Shown here: one piece after another, positions 9,391 to 21,789 of the stretch
Layout of the letters: every line of letters starts with the position of its first letter
How positions within the stretch are numbered: position 1 is the stretch's first letter
Assembly: GCA_024449915.1 (NCBI GenBank)
Contig: JAMZAV010000628.1
Location: forward strand, 248,001 to 312,000
Direction of reading: 5' to 3'
Origin: Sweltsa coloradensis
Lineage: Eukaryota > Arthropoda > Insecta > Plecoptera > Chloroperlidae
DNA length: 64,000 nucleotides
Notes under the pieces: generated by a model
Told to the model about the DNA's origin: nothing
The model's database searches: none
What the model saw: the letters and a program-made list of their open reading frames with translations, nothing else
Translations under genes and position numbers: made by a program

Positions 9391-12355
9391 TGAAAAGGCA
9401 TAGAAGAATCGTTAGATTGATAACATTATGTTAATAGAATGAACTGGAGTAAGAATTGTTTCACAGCAGATCTATTACAATGAACTTCAAGACAATTAAA
9501 TGTTATTACATTCAGCACAAGTACTTTGAAGTTTTAAGGTTATGTTTGTCCGTAGATTGCAGGTCTTCTACCAAAACCAGTGACCAAAACACCAACGTAC
9601 AGAAACTGAATTTCCAGTTGCTTAGTTGTTGTTGTTGTTGTCCTCGGTTTAGCTTTAGTTTTGAACACAAAATAATAGTATTGAGTAGGTATTTTATAAA
9701 TATAGGAAAAATAATAAAGTTGCCAAATACAATGGTTGACTGTGTTTAATAATTCGGCTTTATCAGTACTGAATTAGTTCTTGGTGGAGGGGAGACTTGC
9801 AAAGACTGGGTGGGGGGGGGGGGGGGAGGAGCATATTCTGCCTGGTCTGGTGGGAAACAAAAAAATTAATGCAACTTTAAAATTGAATCGATGGATTGTA
9901 TTGTCTTCATCTCTTACTATTGACTGGTAGTCGGTAGTAGGTTTTAATTCATCCTTCCTTCCTTCTTATCATCCTTCCTTTTGCTTGTTCCTTCTTATTC
10001 TTGTTGTCTTATTCCCTTCCTTATCCCATTTCATGCCATATGCCCTTCAATCCCTCTCTCGAAGCTCAATAAGCTTGGCCTCTGCTTCCCTCTTCTCTTC
10101 TCTATTTCCTTTTGTCCTCATTTCCCATTTGCCCTTATATTGCCATTAGCTTGTCCCATCTCACATCATGGAGCATGCTCTAGTCTTGCCTGCTTCTCTC
10201 TGAATGACGCATTTTTCATCGTCATTCCGACTTGAAATATAATTAATAAATAGCCCGTTAAAGTCGATTTAACAAATTTTCCAAAACCAAATTTTTCAAT
10301 TTTCAAGTGCAAAAAATTAATAAAAATTTGTTTTGAATTACGGTTTTAGGAAATATTTTTGAACAGTAATTTTAGTCTTACGCTATATGCCATAGTGTAT
10401 GCTATAAAATATTTAGTTTTTTAGTAAAAGTCCTTGTCAGAGAATGTCCGGGCCCCCGGGGGGACTCAATCCATTGTACATGAGTTATCGACATGAGAAA
10501 ACTAAGTGGAAAACTTTCAGTCAGGATCTCCGGTGGTGCGTATAATAATTTCAGACGACGACGTACGCATGATACGCCTCTGTCAGTGGTTATCATGGTT
10601 ATGAAGGTATAATAATTGCTTTAGTTAGTTCCAGCTCCAGTAATTTCATGCGCCATACTTGTTAGTTGTTAAGACACAATAACTTTTTAAACTAATTGAT
10701 TTATATGAAAAATAACATCCCGAGTGATATTCAATGTGTTTGGAGTGAATATAAAGTCAAGAGATCAGAAGCTTAGAAAATTAACTTTCTTCCAAGAAGA
10801 GCACCCTGCAGTGCTCGAAGTGGAAATAAAAGGCCATGCAAGCACGTGGGGTTTCGGAGGCGGTGCTACCAACAATAGCGTCGCAATCAAAAACCCTGAA
10901 AATCGGGTTTTTAGTGCGTTTAAAAATGCAGTGGGCTGAATGCAATAGGGCCATCAAATTCCAACTATAATGGAGTTCACATCGGCTGTTCAGTGGGCAA
11001 CAAATTCGCATTTTGTACAACCCTTAGAAAGGGTTCCAACTGAACAATGCTTCGGAGTGCTTGGTAGCAAAGTGAACCCCATTGTGCAAAAGACAAATAC
11101 CATCTCTAAACTAAAAGTGTAGTTGATAAGCCTTATCTCTATTTTAATAAATTCATTGTCTTATTTACATTTTTCTAAGCATTTTCGTTTTTTGGCGAAG
11201 TGTTTATCTTCGTTTTTAAGGAAATATCCGATTAAATCATATCAAAAGGTTATGTTATTTGTTTTGCAATTCCGCTTAGAATTGAGCTACAATTTCGATT
11301 TAAAAACATTTTAGGCCTTGTTTTGATTTGATGAATTGAATAAACTATACATATAATCAGTAAATGAAAAAAAGACACGATTTAACTATCACTTGTACAA
11401 GAGACCCCACACCTGTCAACCCATGTCATCTTGGATTTTAAAATTATTGTAAGCCTGGGTAAATGGTTGTAAAATACCTTTATTATATTCGTCATGCACC
11501 TCTCCATCCTTTCAACTACAACAAACTCTTTTTGAAAGGGTTGTTTTTTTTGGCATTTGCAAAAGGTTCACAGACTGTATAAATTAATGTTTTGTGTAAA
11601 ACTCAATCACTGGCCAGTAATGTAAAACTAATATTATTTCAATATTATCATTTAATTATTGATGAGTCGAGTAAAAATTATCTACACACACCGTAGCCTG
11701 CCTTTTTCCGGTTATTTGAGTTTTTGAATGGCGATTTTAGCATCAGTTTCATTCAAAAGTGTGTATTCGACGAATTACAGAATAATAACAAATTATTAAC
11801 TTGCCTAGGGGAGTAGCGGTATGCTACACGAATGACTACCCTTCAATAGTTTATAAGCCACTGCAGAACTCATGGGTTGATTTCATATTACTGTTGTCCT
11901 GCGTTCCACGTTCGAATCCAGGATGTTCCTAAACTCTTGTATACACAGTTATCCATGCGTATTGCGTAGGAGGCATATCATAATTTAATTTAGTTGTTCT
12001 TTGTAAATCAGTTTTTATAACTGCATAGGATAGACGTAAAATAAGTAAATACGTTGCCAAAGTATTTTGCGAACAAATCTTAATATTTGGTTAAAAAAAT
12101 TAAAATTAAAAACACCCACAGAACCATCTTTTGACAAGGAATTGATTAACATACGTTATAATTATGAAAACGTTAAAATAACGCTTGTTATAATGCAATG
12201 GCATATGCATGGTTGAATTCAGTACCTTTTCTCGAGTTTATAATTTAAATGAAGAAGGGCTGAGTGGCTGACAGCAGTAAACCAATATTCTATTGAAACC
12301 TTCGTCAACCTTTCGGCTATGATTGGCAACATTAGGGGTCTTGAAAAAGACCAAT
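9391..12355. other. intergenic; no gene recognised
   Basis: AT-rich sequence. Contents are a G15 run at 9812-9826, a C/T-rich strand at about 9945-10200 and a SINE at 10400-10600 listed separately. Small open frames here have no recognisable domain, biased composition or splice context. Confidence 0.5.
10400..10600 (-). repeat. SINE, CTGACTGAAAGTTTTCC family
   Basis: On the reverse strand it carries TCCTGACTGAAAGTTTTCC, shared with copies near 27.4 and 54.7 kb and more loosely near 14.1, 21.8 and 40.1 kb. In those copies it is followed by a GGACATTC-type motif. Upstream on the same strand is a degraded head. Confidence 0.6.
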
Positions 12356-12359
12356 GTCA

Positions 12360-12735
12360 AGTGTGGCCCTAGGTTCCTCCACTGAATTGTCGGCGTGAAT
12401 GCCATTATAGCAACCTTCTCGTGGTTTGGCCCGTGATTAGGGGAGTTCTTCTCCCTGAAACTAATGGCGAGCTCTTGGTCGTCGTCGGGGAACTTTCCCC
12501 TTCCCTTTGGCTACCTCCCCGACGGCGACGACAATGACAACACGGACGGGTGATGACACAGACGGAGACGACCACGACGTGGGGGAACCCCTGCCTACCC
12601 CATTCGCTTGTGGCTGGTTCTGACCAGCACAGGCCTGTCCACCCCTTGTCTCCCCGCGTCATCCCTTACGTCTCTCCCTTCGTATCGATTAGCCAAGATG
12701 CATAAATATGAGACGTTAAGCAATATCCAATCAAT
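12360..12735 (+). repeat. GC-rich SINE-like element with GAGACGTTAAGC tail
   Basis: A GC-rich ~300-bp body is followed by the tail ATATGAGACGTTAAGCAATA and CCAATCAATC. The same tail closes the element at 37670-37988. The head matches the reversed partial copy at 5840-6000. A reverse-strand open frame across the body (12405-12662) is attributed to GC-rich composition, not to a gene. Confidence 0.65.
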
Positions 12736-12830
12736 CAAATCTGAATGCAATACTGAAATAATGTAGTTTTAGTATAATAGAGACTAAAAATCAACCAACA
12801 ATTCTATTCGAACACTGAATTGATAATCTA

Positions 12831-12844
12831 GGGGGGGGGGGGGG
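12831..12844 (+). repeat. poly(G) tract, 14 G
   Basis: Uninterrupted G run, one of five runs of nine or more G in the first 21 kb. Confidence 0.95.
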
Positions 12845-13014
12845 CGAAGCACCGCCCTTGCCACCACTGTGCCGACACTCCTGGCCTCAAACCACTGAGC
12901 CAATGAGTCACACAAAGTCTACACCGCAGTATCTGAAAGCTGACTACACTCTAAAGTTAGGCCATCTTGGAAAAAATAAATAAATAAATAAAATAACTTT
13001 TATAGTTACTTGAA

Positions 13015-13430
13015 CTCACACATAACAAAAACTTGTAGAAATACAGCCAAACCTTACACACTCAAAAGAAATGAGATCTAAAAAGGGCCAAGCTCATTCT
13101 ACCCTTCCACATTTGCGCATTCTTAATTCATAAACGTACAGTGTCCCGTAACAGCATCCTTGAAAAGCTTGGCAAAATAGAATTTGCAATATTAATTTAA
13201 ACGTAATAGTTCATCCAAGTTCTTTTTTTCTAATTAATTCAAACGTAATATCATGCAAATTCTATTTTGCCAAGCTTGTCAAGGATGCTGTTACGGGACA
13301 CTGTACGTTTATGAATTAAGAATGCGCAAATGTGGAAGGGTAGGATGAGCTTGGCCCTTTTTTTTAGATCTCATTTCTTTTGAGTGTGTAAGGTTTGGCT
13401 GTATTTTTAGAAGTTTTTGTTATGTGTGAG
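13015..13430. mobile_element. foldback MITE with ~170-bp arms
   Basis: Arms at about 13015-13190 and 13258-13430 are inverted copies, separated by about 70 bases. Outer ends are CTCACACATAACAAAAACTT and its inverse. Shared interior blocks include CAGTGTCCCGTAACAGCATC. The RNA or single strand would form a long hairpin. It is non-coding. It lies 38 bases from a Helitron-like copy. Confidence 0.9.
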
Positions 13431-13467
13431 ATCTCATTACTTTTTCAAGTTCCATTGCAAAATTATT

Positions 13468-13915
13468 TGTTGGATGAGCGTAGCGAGTGAAGCGAGTGAA
13501 GCGAGCGAAGCGAAGATTCCATTTCACTACACTGGAGAAAAAAATCCGGAATGATTTTTTTTCTTTTTGTATTTTTGTCTGTCTGTTAACACGATTCCGG
13601 CTAAACCGATACTCCAATTGCAATGAAATTTTCTGGAGGCCTTCGACATCTCTGAACTTAGAACTGCCATTTTTTGAGCGCAACCGAAAAATTATTTCTC
13701 GTGAAAATCGCAATCTTACGATTATTTTCGATATTTATAAAAACTTTCTTCGACTTACAATACAACTCCTACATGCTTTATCCGATTGTAATGATTTTTT
13801 TACAGAACCTTAATTTTATGAATTAATATATTGGTGTGAAATTTGAGCGCAATCGAAAAATAATTTCTTATGAAAATAGCAATTTTACGCTTTTTTTCGT
13901 TTAAAAAAATTATAC
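13468..13915 (+). mobile_element. Helitron-like repeat family, copy B (3'-truncated)
   Basis: Starts TTGGATGAGCGTAGCGAG and continues through AAGATTCCATTTCACTACAC, GATTCCGGCTAAACCGATAC and a series of CGCAATCGAAAA..AATTTCT modules, as in the 22.7-kb copy. It ends at a decayed TATACGCATC without the terminal hairpin. Long open frames on both strands here are by-products of the repeat. Confidence 0.85.
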
Positions 13916-13989
13916 GCATCTTCAAGAATTAGACTTGTAGTTATCCCGCACTTATCCCACCTAATTCTGCCTATCCCGGAATAATAATG

Positions 13990-14165
13990 TACACGAATCG
14001 GGGTCCAGGGGACTAACTTTAATGTGCGAGGGCTGTTAAAGAAAACTCTATCCCAGCATTAACCTTAGCGACTGAAGAAACCTAAAACAAAACTTTCAGC
14101 CGGGATTGACGCTGGCGGGTTTTACTCAGTGACCCAGGAAGTTGAGAGTTCGTCGCTAGTGGTTC
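13990..14165 (-). repeat. SINE, CTGACTGAAAGTTTTCC family
   Basis: The reverse complement carries TCAATCCCGGCTGAAAGTTT, then CTTCAGTCGCTAAGG and AATGCTGGGAT. The last two blocks match the copy near 40.15 kb. Confidence 0.6.
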
Positions 14166-14504
14166 TACAAATATAACGACATTTAGTTGAGTAGCTTTTA
14201 CAAATCACTTTTGATCTCGTCATTATTGTAGGTCATGTGATCTATGGAGACCGCCTCGATCATCCGTCACCCTTCAAATCAGTTGTGGGTCAAGTATAAG
14301 ATGCTTCGTCGTGTCATGGTCGATTTATTGTCAAATGTCAACCACAACGATTTTCTTTTCACATTATCCTAAACAGGGAGTTGAACTAGAGCTTAGAGTT
14401 AACGGTTTCGCTCCTTACTAAAAAAAACTTAAAGTGACAAGTCATGCAAGTATTGATGTATTGAGTTTAGAGTGGGTAATGTAAGAAACATTTATGTTTT
14501 ATTG

Positions 14505-14735
14505 ATCCGAGGAGGTAGCGCATGCGCAAAGTGCGAGACTCTGATTGTGGAAGTTCTTTGTTCGATACCCGTCACAGGCAGTCAAGAGTGTCTACGACGA
14601 ACTCTCTAGCCCTTGGGCATTCCCTTCAATTCTAACACCCATCCCATGGCGAAAACTGTTAGTCGCCAGAAGAAGGAACCCTAAATGTCCCTAAACGGAC
14701 AGGTTTATTACTACAAAATTAAATGTACTTTTTTA
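14505..14735 (+). repeat. tRNA-derived SINE
   Basis: A head with a B-box-like TTCGATACC, preceded by a degraded A-box region around GTAGCGCATGCGCAAAG. It is followed by the CCCTTGGGCATTCCCTTCAA block found in other SINEs of this window (e.g. 21900, 40190). Confidence 0.6.
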
Positions 14736-15156
14736 TACCCCGAGAAAAATTCGTTCGTTTATTGGTTTGGTTTTAAATTCTTTTTTTAAAACTGCAAACA
14801 TAAGATAGTATTATATAATTGGTGCGAAATATAATATTTTAAAAGAAGAAGCTTGCATTTTCTGGTCATCCCCTCATTCCACGATAGTTTCCCGACAGAT
14901 TAGTAGAAATCTTATGCTAGGTTAAATATAAGGAAGAAAGAGAGATCACTCACATGCAACTATACACAATTTCTTCTTTACAAAACTTACTATTCAGCGA
15001 TGCACAAAATTGCACATGGGGTCTAAAAAATATCTCACGTTGAGCAAAATAAACACAATAAAGCGACCTTCAACATATCTTCGTCACTTATGACGAATAT
15101 GACTTGAACAGAGTTGCAGGTGCATTTCCCATGAATGCGCTTTCTGTATATTCTCT

Positions 15157-15206
15157 CTCTTCTCTCTCTCTCTCTCTCTCTCTATCGCACTCTCTATCGC
15201 ACTCTC
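15157..15206 (+). repeat. (CT)n microsatellite
   Basis: CT/TC dinucleotide array with short interruptions, ending in repeated CGCACTCTCTAT units. Confidence 0.9.
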
Positions 15207-15834
15207 TTTCTCTAGCGAAATGCATTTCTCTGTAAAAGTAATATTGCAAGCTCATGTAAACAAATCAACCAACCAATGCAATTAAAGCGCATCTTGATTG
15301 AAACATTTCAAGACTGGATCAGGAGTTCATAAGTTTCAAAGAGCTATACTATCACTTTAATCCCATAACTTTGTTTACGTTACTTTCTCTTGGTAGTGCA
15401 TCGTAGTAAACAAACAAAACATCAAACATTCTTCATGATTCACAATACTGTGAGCGTGCGCGTAGTAAATAACTAGAGTGGTTCGATAATATTATATCAA
15501 TGAAAAGTAGTAGATTGGATCAGGAAAACATCAAGTACGAAGAGTCTTCCTTCTTCGGTATGACGCGGCTCTATTTACTCGCTGTCTTCCAGCTTTTGAC
15601 AGGTGCTCGAGTAGGCCTTTTTCTGCTGATACATACACCAAGCAGACCACATAGTAAGCACAATGCGCAACGTGTCTTTATGTTTTAGTGATGATTTACA
15701 CACAACATCATTCTGGAACGTCTTTGCACACGGCCAGCTGTTGGACAGCTGTCTAGAAATTATTATCACAAAGTAGGTGAAAGAAGGTGACATCGATATG
15801 TCTTGATTCTTTACTACAGAAAGAGTGACAGTGG

Positions 15835-15960
15835 TGGATCAAGCGTAAAGCGCGAGACTATGATTCGGGAATCCCGTCGAGAGTCGAGACCAGTGATCAT
15901 GACTGACGATTTCCCCGAGGTGGACATGGACATGGTCCTCGGATGTATTATATACCAGTC
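15835..15960 (+). repeat. SINE fragment
   Basis: GATCAAGCGTAAAGCGCGAGA followed by GATTCGGGAATCCCGTCGAG matches the head of the SINE at 54636. The body is degraded. Confidence 0.55.
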
Positions 15961-17300
15961 CTAACTCAAAATATAGGCCCCTCATTATACACATAAAGGG
16001 GCATGCATTGCACCCTGGCCAGGTTTCTCACGAGATTTAAAAAATAAATTTTATTTACCTTGATTTCTATTTAAAGGTGTGAATAATAAAAGAAATTCGT
16101 GTTTAGAGTCTACACACTCAGTAACATAACAGATCTTCAGTGGTGGACTTAATTCACAGTGGACCAATCCGCAGTTCTGTGTTGTATAAAGGGGCTACGA
16201 ATCAACCATGACGACGCCGACGCAATCGATGAACAAGTAATGGCCAACCACAACCATGGAGATCAATATATGAAAATAGGGACAGCTGGTTAGCCAAATT
16301 TCCCTAAAAAGCTGAACTCTCCCTATCGCTCCCTCCACAACATAAGACATAATATTAAATGAATCATTGGCAATGCATGCCCCTATTCAGGTGTCTTATT
16401 AGGTATTTTGGTATTTATTTGTTTGTTTATTAGCTGACCGTCATAGGTCAGCAAATAGATTTTTGGTATAATATTTTCTGAGATTTTGCAAGAGACAATA
16501 ATTTGAAATGTTGAAATGTTCTCGGAACTGGACATGCACATATCCCTTGTAATCAACCTCCCAAAGATTACATTTTTGGATGAAAATTGGAATTTCGGAA
16601 AGGTGATGGCGGGTGATGGTTCAGAATGTTTGTGACATTCTCTGGGTTTGGTGCTTAAGATATTTTTTAAATGGACATTTAACATCGTAAAAGAAGTTGG
16701 TCCTTGCCGACAACCGGATATCCGGTGATACAAGCTGGACAAACTTGGTTGGACGTGTCCATTGAATTCTTTACCGCAAAGTTATTGAATATATATGTTT
16801 ATTACATTAACGAGTGTTGACATATCAACCAGATGGATTCGTTCAAATAGCATGGCCACAATAACTCGTCACTCACATTCTACATTACACGGGCATACTT
16901 TATAGTATATTCTGTATAACCAAGCAATCTAACAGTTAATCTTATATAAATTACACATTTATAAAAACATTAACCAAGGTAACATTTTATTAAAGAAAAT
17001 AACAGCATTTCCAAGATATACTCTAGCTTCTTTTTCAGGTTCTTTCGGTCACCTTCTTCTGGTTACAGTCTTTGCAACTTCCGTATTTAAAATATTATTC
17101 CAAAAGCACTTGTATATAGGTCATAGCTTGGTTGACATAGCATATCATTTGGATGACTGTTTATTACTAGAACTTGGTTAAATGTTCTTAAAAAATTTGT
17201 TAATTTATTGTTATATCTTCAACCAGCAAATAATCTATAGCTTCTTCTGTTGTCAAGCAAGAATAATATATACTTTCTTCTGTAGTCAAAGACTAGGAAA

Positions 17301-17493
17301 CGTCAAAGTCGTTGTTAGACGAGTGAGCGAGCCACGTGTCGAGTACCCGGGAACATTCCTTTCCTCCCCAAATACCTAAGGCTGGATCTAGACAGCACCC
17401 CAGATCTTGCAAATGTGTGTTTTTGCAAATGCAAATGTTCCCGGGGTACGCAACACATAGTTCGCTCACTCGTCTAACAACTATACTTTGGCG
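17301..17493. mobile_element. short inverted-repeat element (MITE)
   Basis: A 193-bp element with inverted arms. Key block: GTTAGACGAGTGAGCGA..ACCCGGGAACATT, with its inverse at 17430-17490. It is non-coding and its boundaries are clear to within a few bases. Confidence 0.75.
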
Positions 17494-17720
17494 TTTTAAT
17501 AGTATGATAACTACTTTAAGAATTGTTTGTTATCCAGGCTGTGGCCTAACCATGATTATTTATATGCGGAAAATGTAAACAATTGACATCTCTGGTTCAA
17601 ATTTTTCAAATTTTTATTTCTCGTGAGTTTAAATCGGAACGGATTTTGCACTAAATACCGGTCCCGGACGTCTGTTTAAAATTTCAGCACAATCTGGTCA
17701 GCGGCGGCAGTTCTGGAGAG

Positions 17721-17875
17721 AACTCACTCACTCACTCACTCACTCACTCACTCACTCACTCACTACCTCACTACCTCACTCACTTCACTCACTCAGTCTT
17801 TCACTCACTCACTCACTTTCACTCACTCACTCCACCACCAATCATCCTCATCACTCACTCACCACTAACTAGGAA
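17721..17875 (+). repeat. (ACTC)n microsatellite
   Basis: Pure ACTC repeats to about 17764, then an imperfect continuation with CCTC and TTTC variants. It follows a sequence ending GCGGCGGCAGTTCTGGAG that may be the end of a dispersed repeat. Confidence 0.9.
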
Positions 17876-18609
17876 CAGACTAATCTCGTTTGAGTTGAAT
17901 GGTAAGAAGACTCAGCCGCTGCGCTCCCTCGTCTAACTATGAAAAGTTATTATTGATTTGCCTGGGGAAAATATGAAAAATTACGTTCTTAAACTTATGA
18001 ACAAAATAAAAATATTAAAATTATTTTATATTTTTTATATTTCGTGTACCTTGTAAAAAGTTTTAAAACAGAAAGAATAAGTTTTTTAAATCAGTGATCT
18101 CAGTCGGCAGCTCAAAATAGTATGGAATCAACGTCGGTATTGAAATCTCATAACTTTGTTTAGCGGGAAGATTGATGATTGATTATAATTATTATTTATT
18201 TTACTGCTATTATAATGAATATCATACTTCTGTGGTGTCGGTTTTTTTAAGGAGATCGATTATACAGCGGTTGATGGGAGCGTTTTCAAACGGAAGTCAG
18301 TCAATACAGTTTGCGTATGTAGTGCATGAAAATAGCGGCTAGAAAGAAGTATGATTGAGTGTGCACTATGCGATGCGTGGCTTCCAGACGCACCTAGAGC
18401 ACCTCTTGTCACTTCTTACAACACAATTAGACTAATGGGAAAATAATTACTCATATAACTTATAACAAGGAGTCAGCGAAACCCATTTAAAAAAGAATCG
18501 ATTACCGATGTCGGCATTTTTTGGGCTAACGATATCGATATTTATATCAGAGTTTATACCAGAGAGTTTTTTTTTAAATATAATTAAAATAATATTAAAA
18601 TATATATAA
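17876..18609. other. no gene recognised
   Basis: AT-rich sequence without recognisable exons or termini. CGCTGCGCTCCCTCGTCTAAC at 17919-17939 echoes the MITE arm at 17.3 kb. Confidence 0.4.
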
Positions 18610-19143
18610 TATAATCAAAATCAAAACACTTGCACAACACACAGATATGTATTTGCAGGACTATCCCAAACACGATTCAATTCACAGCCACGACACAAGA
18701 AGTAAATACGATCTCTATCAAGACAAAAAAAAATAATAAAATTTCTCAATTAAATTCCGACTTCATCAATATTAAATTGTATAATAAATTACCAACTTCT
18801 ATTAAAGATATCACAGATTTACGTTCCTTTAAATGTAGCTTAAAATCATTTCTTTCGCTAAAGCCTACTATAGTATTAATGAATATTTAATGGATAAGTT
18901 TTGATTCATAACCACTTAGTAATATTATTTATTTATATGTGTAAGAAGCTTGTTTATTTGTTACTGTTTTAGTTGCTTTGTATTGTTTCAAAGATTGTTT
19001 AATTTATTTGTTGATGTTAAATTGACTGATCATTCAATATCCTTTAAATAGGCTCCACTATAATTTTTTTTTGTAATATTTTTTTTTTGATATTGTTATG
19101 ATTGTAAGATTGTGGATGAATAAATGAAATGAAATGAAATGTT
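18610..19143 (+). mobile_element. 3' end of a non-LTR retrotransposon
   Basis: A short frame (18630-18890) ends with KLYNKLPTSIKDITDLRSFK and LKSFL. This is the C-terminal pattern (NxLP..I..L.SF...LK.FL) of many LINE reverse transcriptases. An AT-rich 3' UTR follows and ends in a tandem ATGAAATGAAATG tail. It is a 5'-truncated insertion; the clade is not determined. Confidence 0.7.
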
Positions 19144-21390
19144 TCGTTGTGGGGAGAGGTTTATTATGTGTGTCTATTGGTTTATAATTTTCCTGAAATA
19201 GCGCGATAGAGAATATTTAAAGATCGACATCGAAAATAATTCATAGGGAATGTGAAATATAGAAGAATAATCATTCGCTGATCCCCCTACAGTTATCAAC
19301 AACAACAGTGTACATAGAGAACAATAATTTTGCTATTAACGTTATAATCGAGTAACCATAATATGAATACGTGTTAAGGAGAAAAAAAAGAAAGTGCGTT
19401 TACTTTCTGTACCTACAGATCTAGCCCAGATGTGTATTCTGTTGTCTTTATGGGATACACAGGAGGATGTCATGGACTATCAGCCATTTCAGCCACCAAT
19501 TGTTCACCCCCATTACGTGTTTTTTTAAAATATATTATGCACAACGTTACATGTTCAAATTTGTTCGATACCTTGTTTTGGTGAATGTGAATTGTACTCA
19601 CTTGCTGAGCGCTATAACTCGTAAAACAATCATTCGAGGAATTCTCAATTATGACTACGATCTTGAAACGTCGTTCTAAGACGGCGTTCAAGGAATCGAA
19701 CTGATTGCAATGTCGAGTTGCTGAGGGCACACACACATTCAATATGCTACTCATTGGCGCATAATTGTCCTCATTGCATGGTCTTGCTCATGCCAACAAT
19801 TAACTCATTTCTCCTCGTATCTGCTCGCAACCGTGTCAGCAGGCGCCTAAATACAATCATAAATGAAATAACTCACCGGGAAAATGTGTGAAAACATATT
19901 TTCAACTGTAACGTAATGGTTGTGAAGATTTTGCGTTTCTGAATTCATCACGCAACGGCTCTTGAGGCGCAATTTACCGACATTTCGTCAATGTCATCGC
20001 TATCGTCATCGTCATCGTCGTCTTTGTCGTTGTTAAACTTACAATTACAATGTTTTGTAATTGGATGTCAAATCCTTTATAATACGATAAGTTTTTAAAA
20101 AATATGTAGAAACGTAGCGTAGAACCTTATACCCGACTACGGTGTGAAGCAGTAGCGTAACTAGCCTCTGTTTTTTATTCGAGGGGGGGGGGGGGGGGGT
20201 GAACATTTTTGTAACCACGAACGATCAATCTGCATGACTAGTGAAAGGGGTAGCGGATACAGTCCCAAGCAGCAGGTCTTTAGAACTGCCCACGAAACAA
20301 TTATTTTAAGAAAAGTATCTACCCTGGCACAATGGAGGGCAGTGCGGGTCTGGGGTGCATAGCTCCAGAAAATGTTCGATTTTTAACATTGCAAATGGTA
20401 GTATTCTCTATTTTACTAGGTTTTAGCGTTGTTTTGTCGATAATTTATAAAATTGTGAAGACTGTCAGTTTTATTGTCATTAATCGGAAGAAACATCCAA
20501 GGTGTGAGTCGAGCTGTAGTCTGGAGCCTTTGGTGTACTGGAAACCCGGCTGCACTCTGGTTTTAGGCTAGCCTTTTTTGAAAGGGTAATTTCTGTTGTT
20601 ATATCCTTTGCTCATGACGATGGCAGTGAAGTGCAGGAGTTACTGCAAATACCCATGCACACCTTTGAATGTCAATGAATATTATATTGCTGAGTTAAGC
20701 AGTGTAGCTAACTGCTGTGCCACTATGGCCGCTAAAAGTTCCTTAAATATCCACCAAATTTCCCCTTCAATCCGAAAGATTTTCGAGATTAAAAAATTAA
20801 TAAAAATAAGGCTACAAGTTGTTGACAAGACTTGTGATTTGTGAAGTGGGTATTGAAAAGTTGCTGGAGAAACCCATGTTCTTTTTATTTGGATAAAGAG
20901 CGCGCCAAACATCCCCCGTTACCCCCACTTTTTCAAACTGAAGGTTGAACAAAAGAAAACTTATACAACAATCCATAATACATAATATATATCATAAGCA
21001 CCATGACCATGAAGCATTTCTCCAAAGCCAAACATAATATGATGAAAATAAAAAACGTAAGGTTAAACAAAAAGATATATTTCATTCAATATTCTTTTAC
21101 GTACAGAGTTTGTGTCCAAAAGTACTATTTAAATTATGAAATATCTGTTCTACTAGTTTCTTGTGTATAATAAGCCTCAGCTACCCCTAAACGCATATAA
21201 CTAAAAATAAGTTTTGAATTTAAGTTTTAGCTGTCGGCTTTGTTTTGTTTGTCATGATGAGGAGGGTGAGAGGCATGACAACGGTAATACAGTGTTTTGC
21301 CTGAAAGTCCGGTAAAAAGGATACGTTTTTATTTTGGAGTCCGTCGATTCGTTTTCCACCCACCCCCCCAGATTCTATCGCTATCCATGA
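19144..21390. other. intergenic; no gene recognised
   Basis: It contains TCATCG repeats near 19985-20030, and a repeat edge GCAGTAGCGTAACTAG at 20148 leading to a G17 run (20183-20199). An 80-codon frame at 20332 has a hydrophobic stretch but no recognisable family or splice context. Confidence 0.5.
20183..20199 (+). repeat. poly(G) tract, 17 G
   Basis: Longest G run in the window. It lies 35 bases after GCAGTAGCGTAACTAG, a terminus resembling the element at 56110. Confidence 0.95.
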
Positions 21391-21394
21391 TTAT

Positions 21395-21545
21395 AATACG
21401 CAATTCGCGGTAGCTCATACGCGGGTTCGAATCCCGTGTAAGGCATGTTTTTTCCTTCACCCTCATCTATCACCCCTTATTCGTCTCGAATAGCAATATC
21501 GCTAAGGGACGTAAAGCAACCAAAATCAAAATCAAATCGATTGTT
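21395..21545 (+). repeat. tRNA-derived SINE with TCGTCTCGAATAGC module
   Basis: GGTAGCTC..GGTTCGAATCCCG gives a good B box. It is followed by a CTCATCTATCACC..TCGTCTCGAATAGC module and an AATCAAAATCAAAT tail. The middle module is shared with elements at 22.2, 37.9, 39.9 and 53.7 kb. Confidence 0.75.
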
Positions 21546-21789
21546 ATTTTTGACCATTAATTAATTCCCATTCCCAGTACCTCTAGATGAAGCGGCGTAC
21601 CGTTAAAAGTTGGTAATGCTGTATTTGAGTTCAATGCCGAGGGCCACGATTCAGGTTATGATCAGGTTTGTAATGTATTACACACATAGGTGAAGAGGAG
21701 GAAATACTTGTTTAAAACGTCAAATGCTAATCTAGAATACTTGTTGTACAGGGGTAATGTACATGGATTCTTTAACCGGGTATTTCGAT

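Larger units (their letters stand above)
14170..17300. other. intergenic; no gene recognised
   Basis: Apart from the SINEs at 14505 and 15835 and the CT array at 15157, no exon or element is recognised. A 119-codon reverse open frame at 16383-16742 has no recognisable domain. Confidence 0.5.

Noticed and set aside
12405..12662. Reverse frame in the GC-rich repeat
   Set aside because: The region is a dispersed repeat; the long frame follows from GC-rich composition.
13420..13813. Two overlapping frames on opposite strands
   Set aside because: They lie in Helitron-like copy B, and the same frames recur in copies C, E and F.
17721..17875. Regular repeats considered as a CRISPR-like array
   Set aside because: Simple ACTC microsatellite in a eukaryotic genome, without spacers.
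20332..20571. 80-codon frame with a hydrophobic segment
   Set aside because: One possible membrane segment is not enough; no family, promoter or splice sites were recognised.
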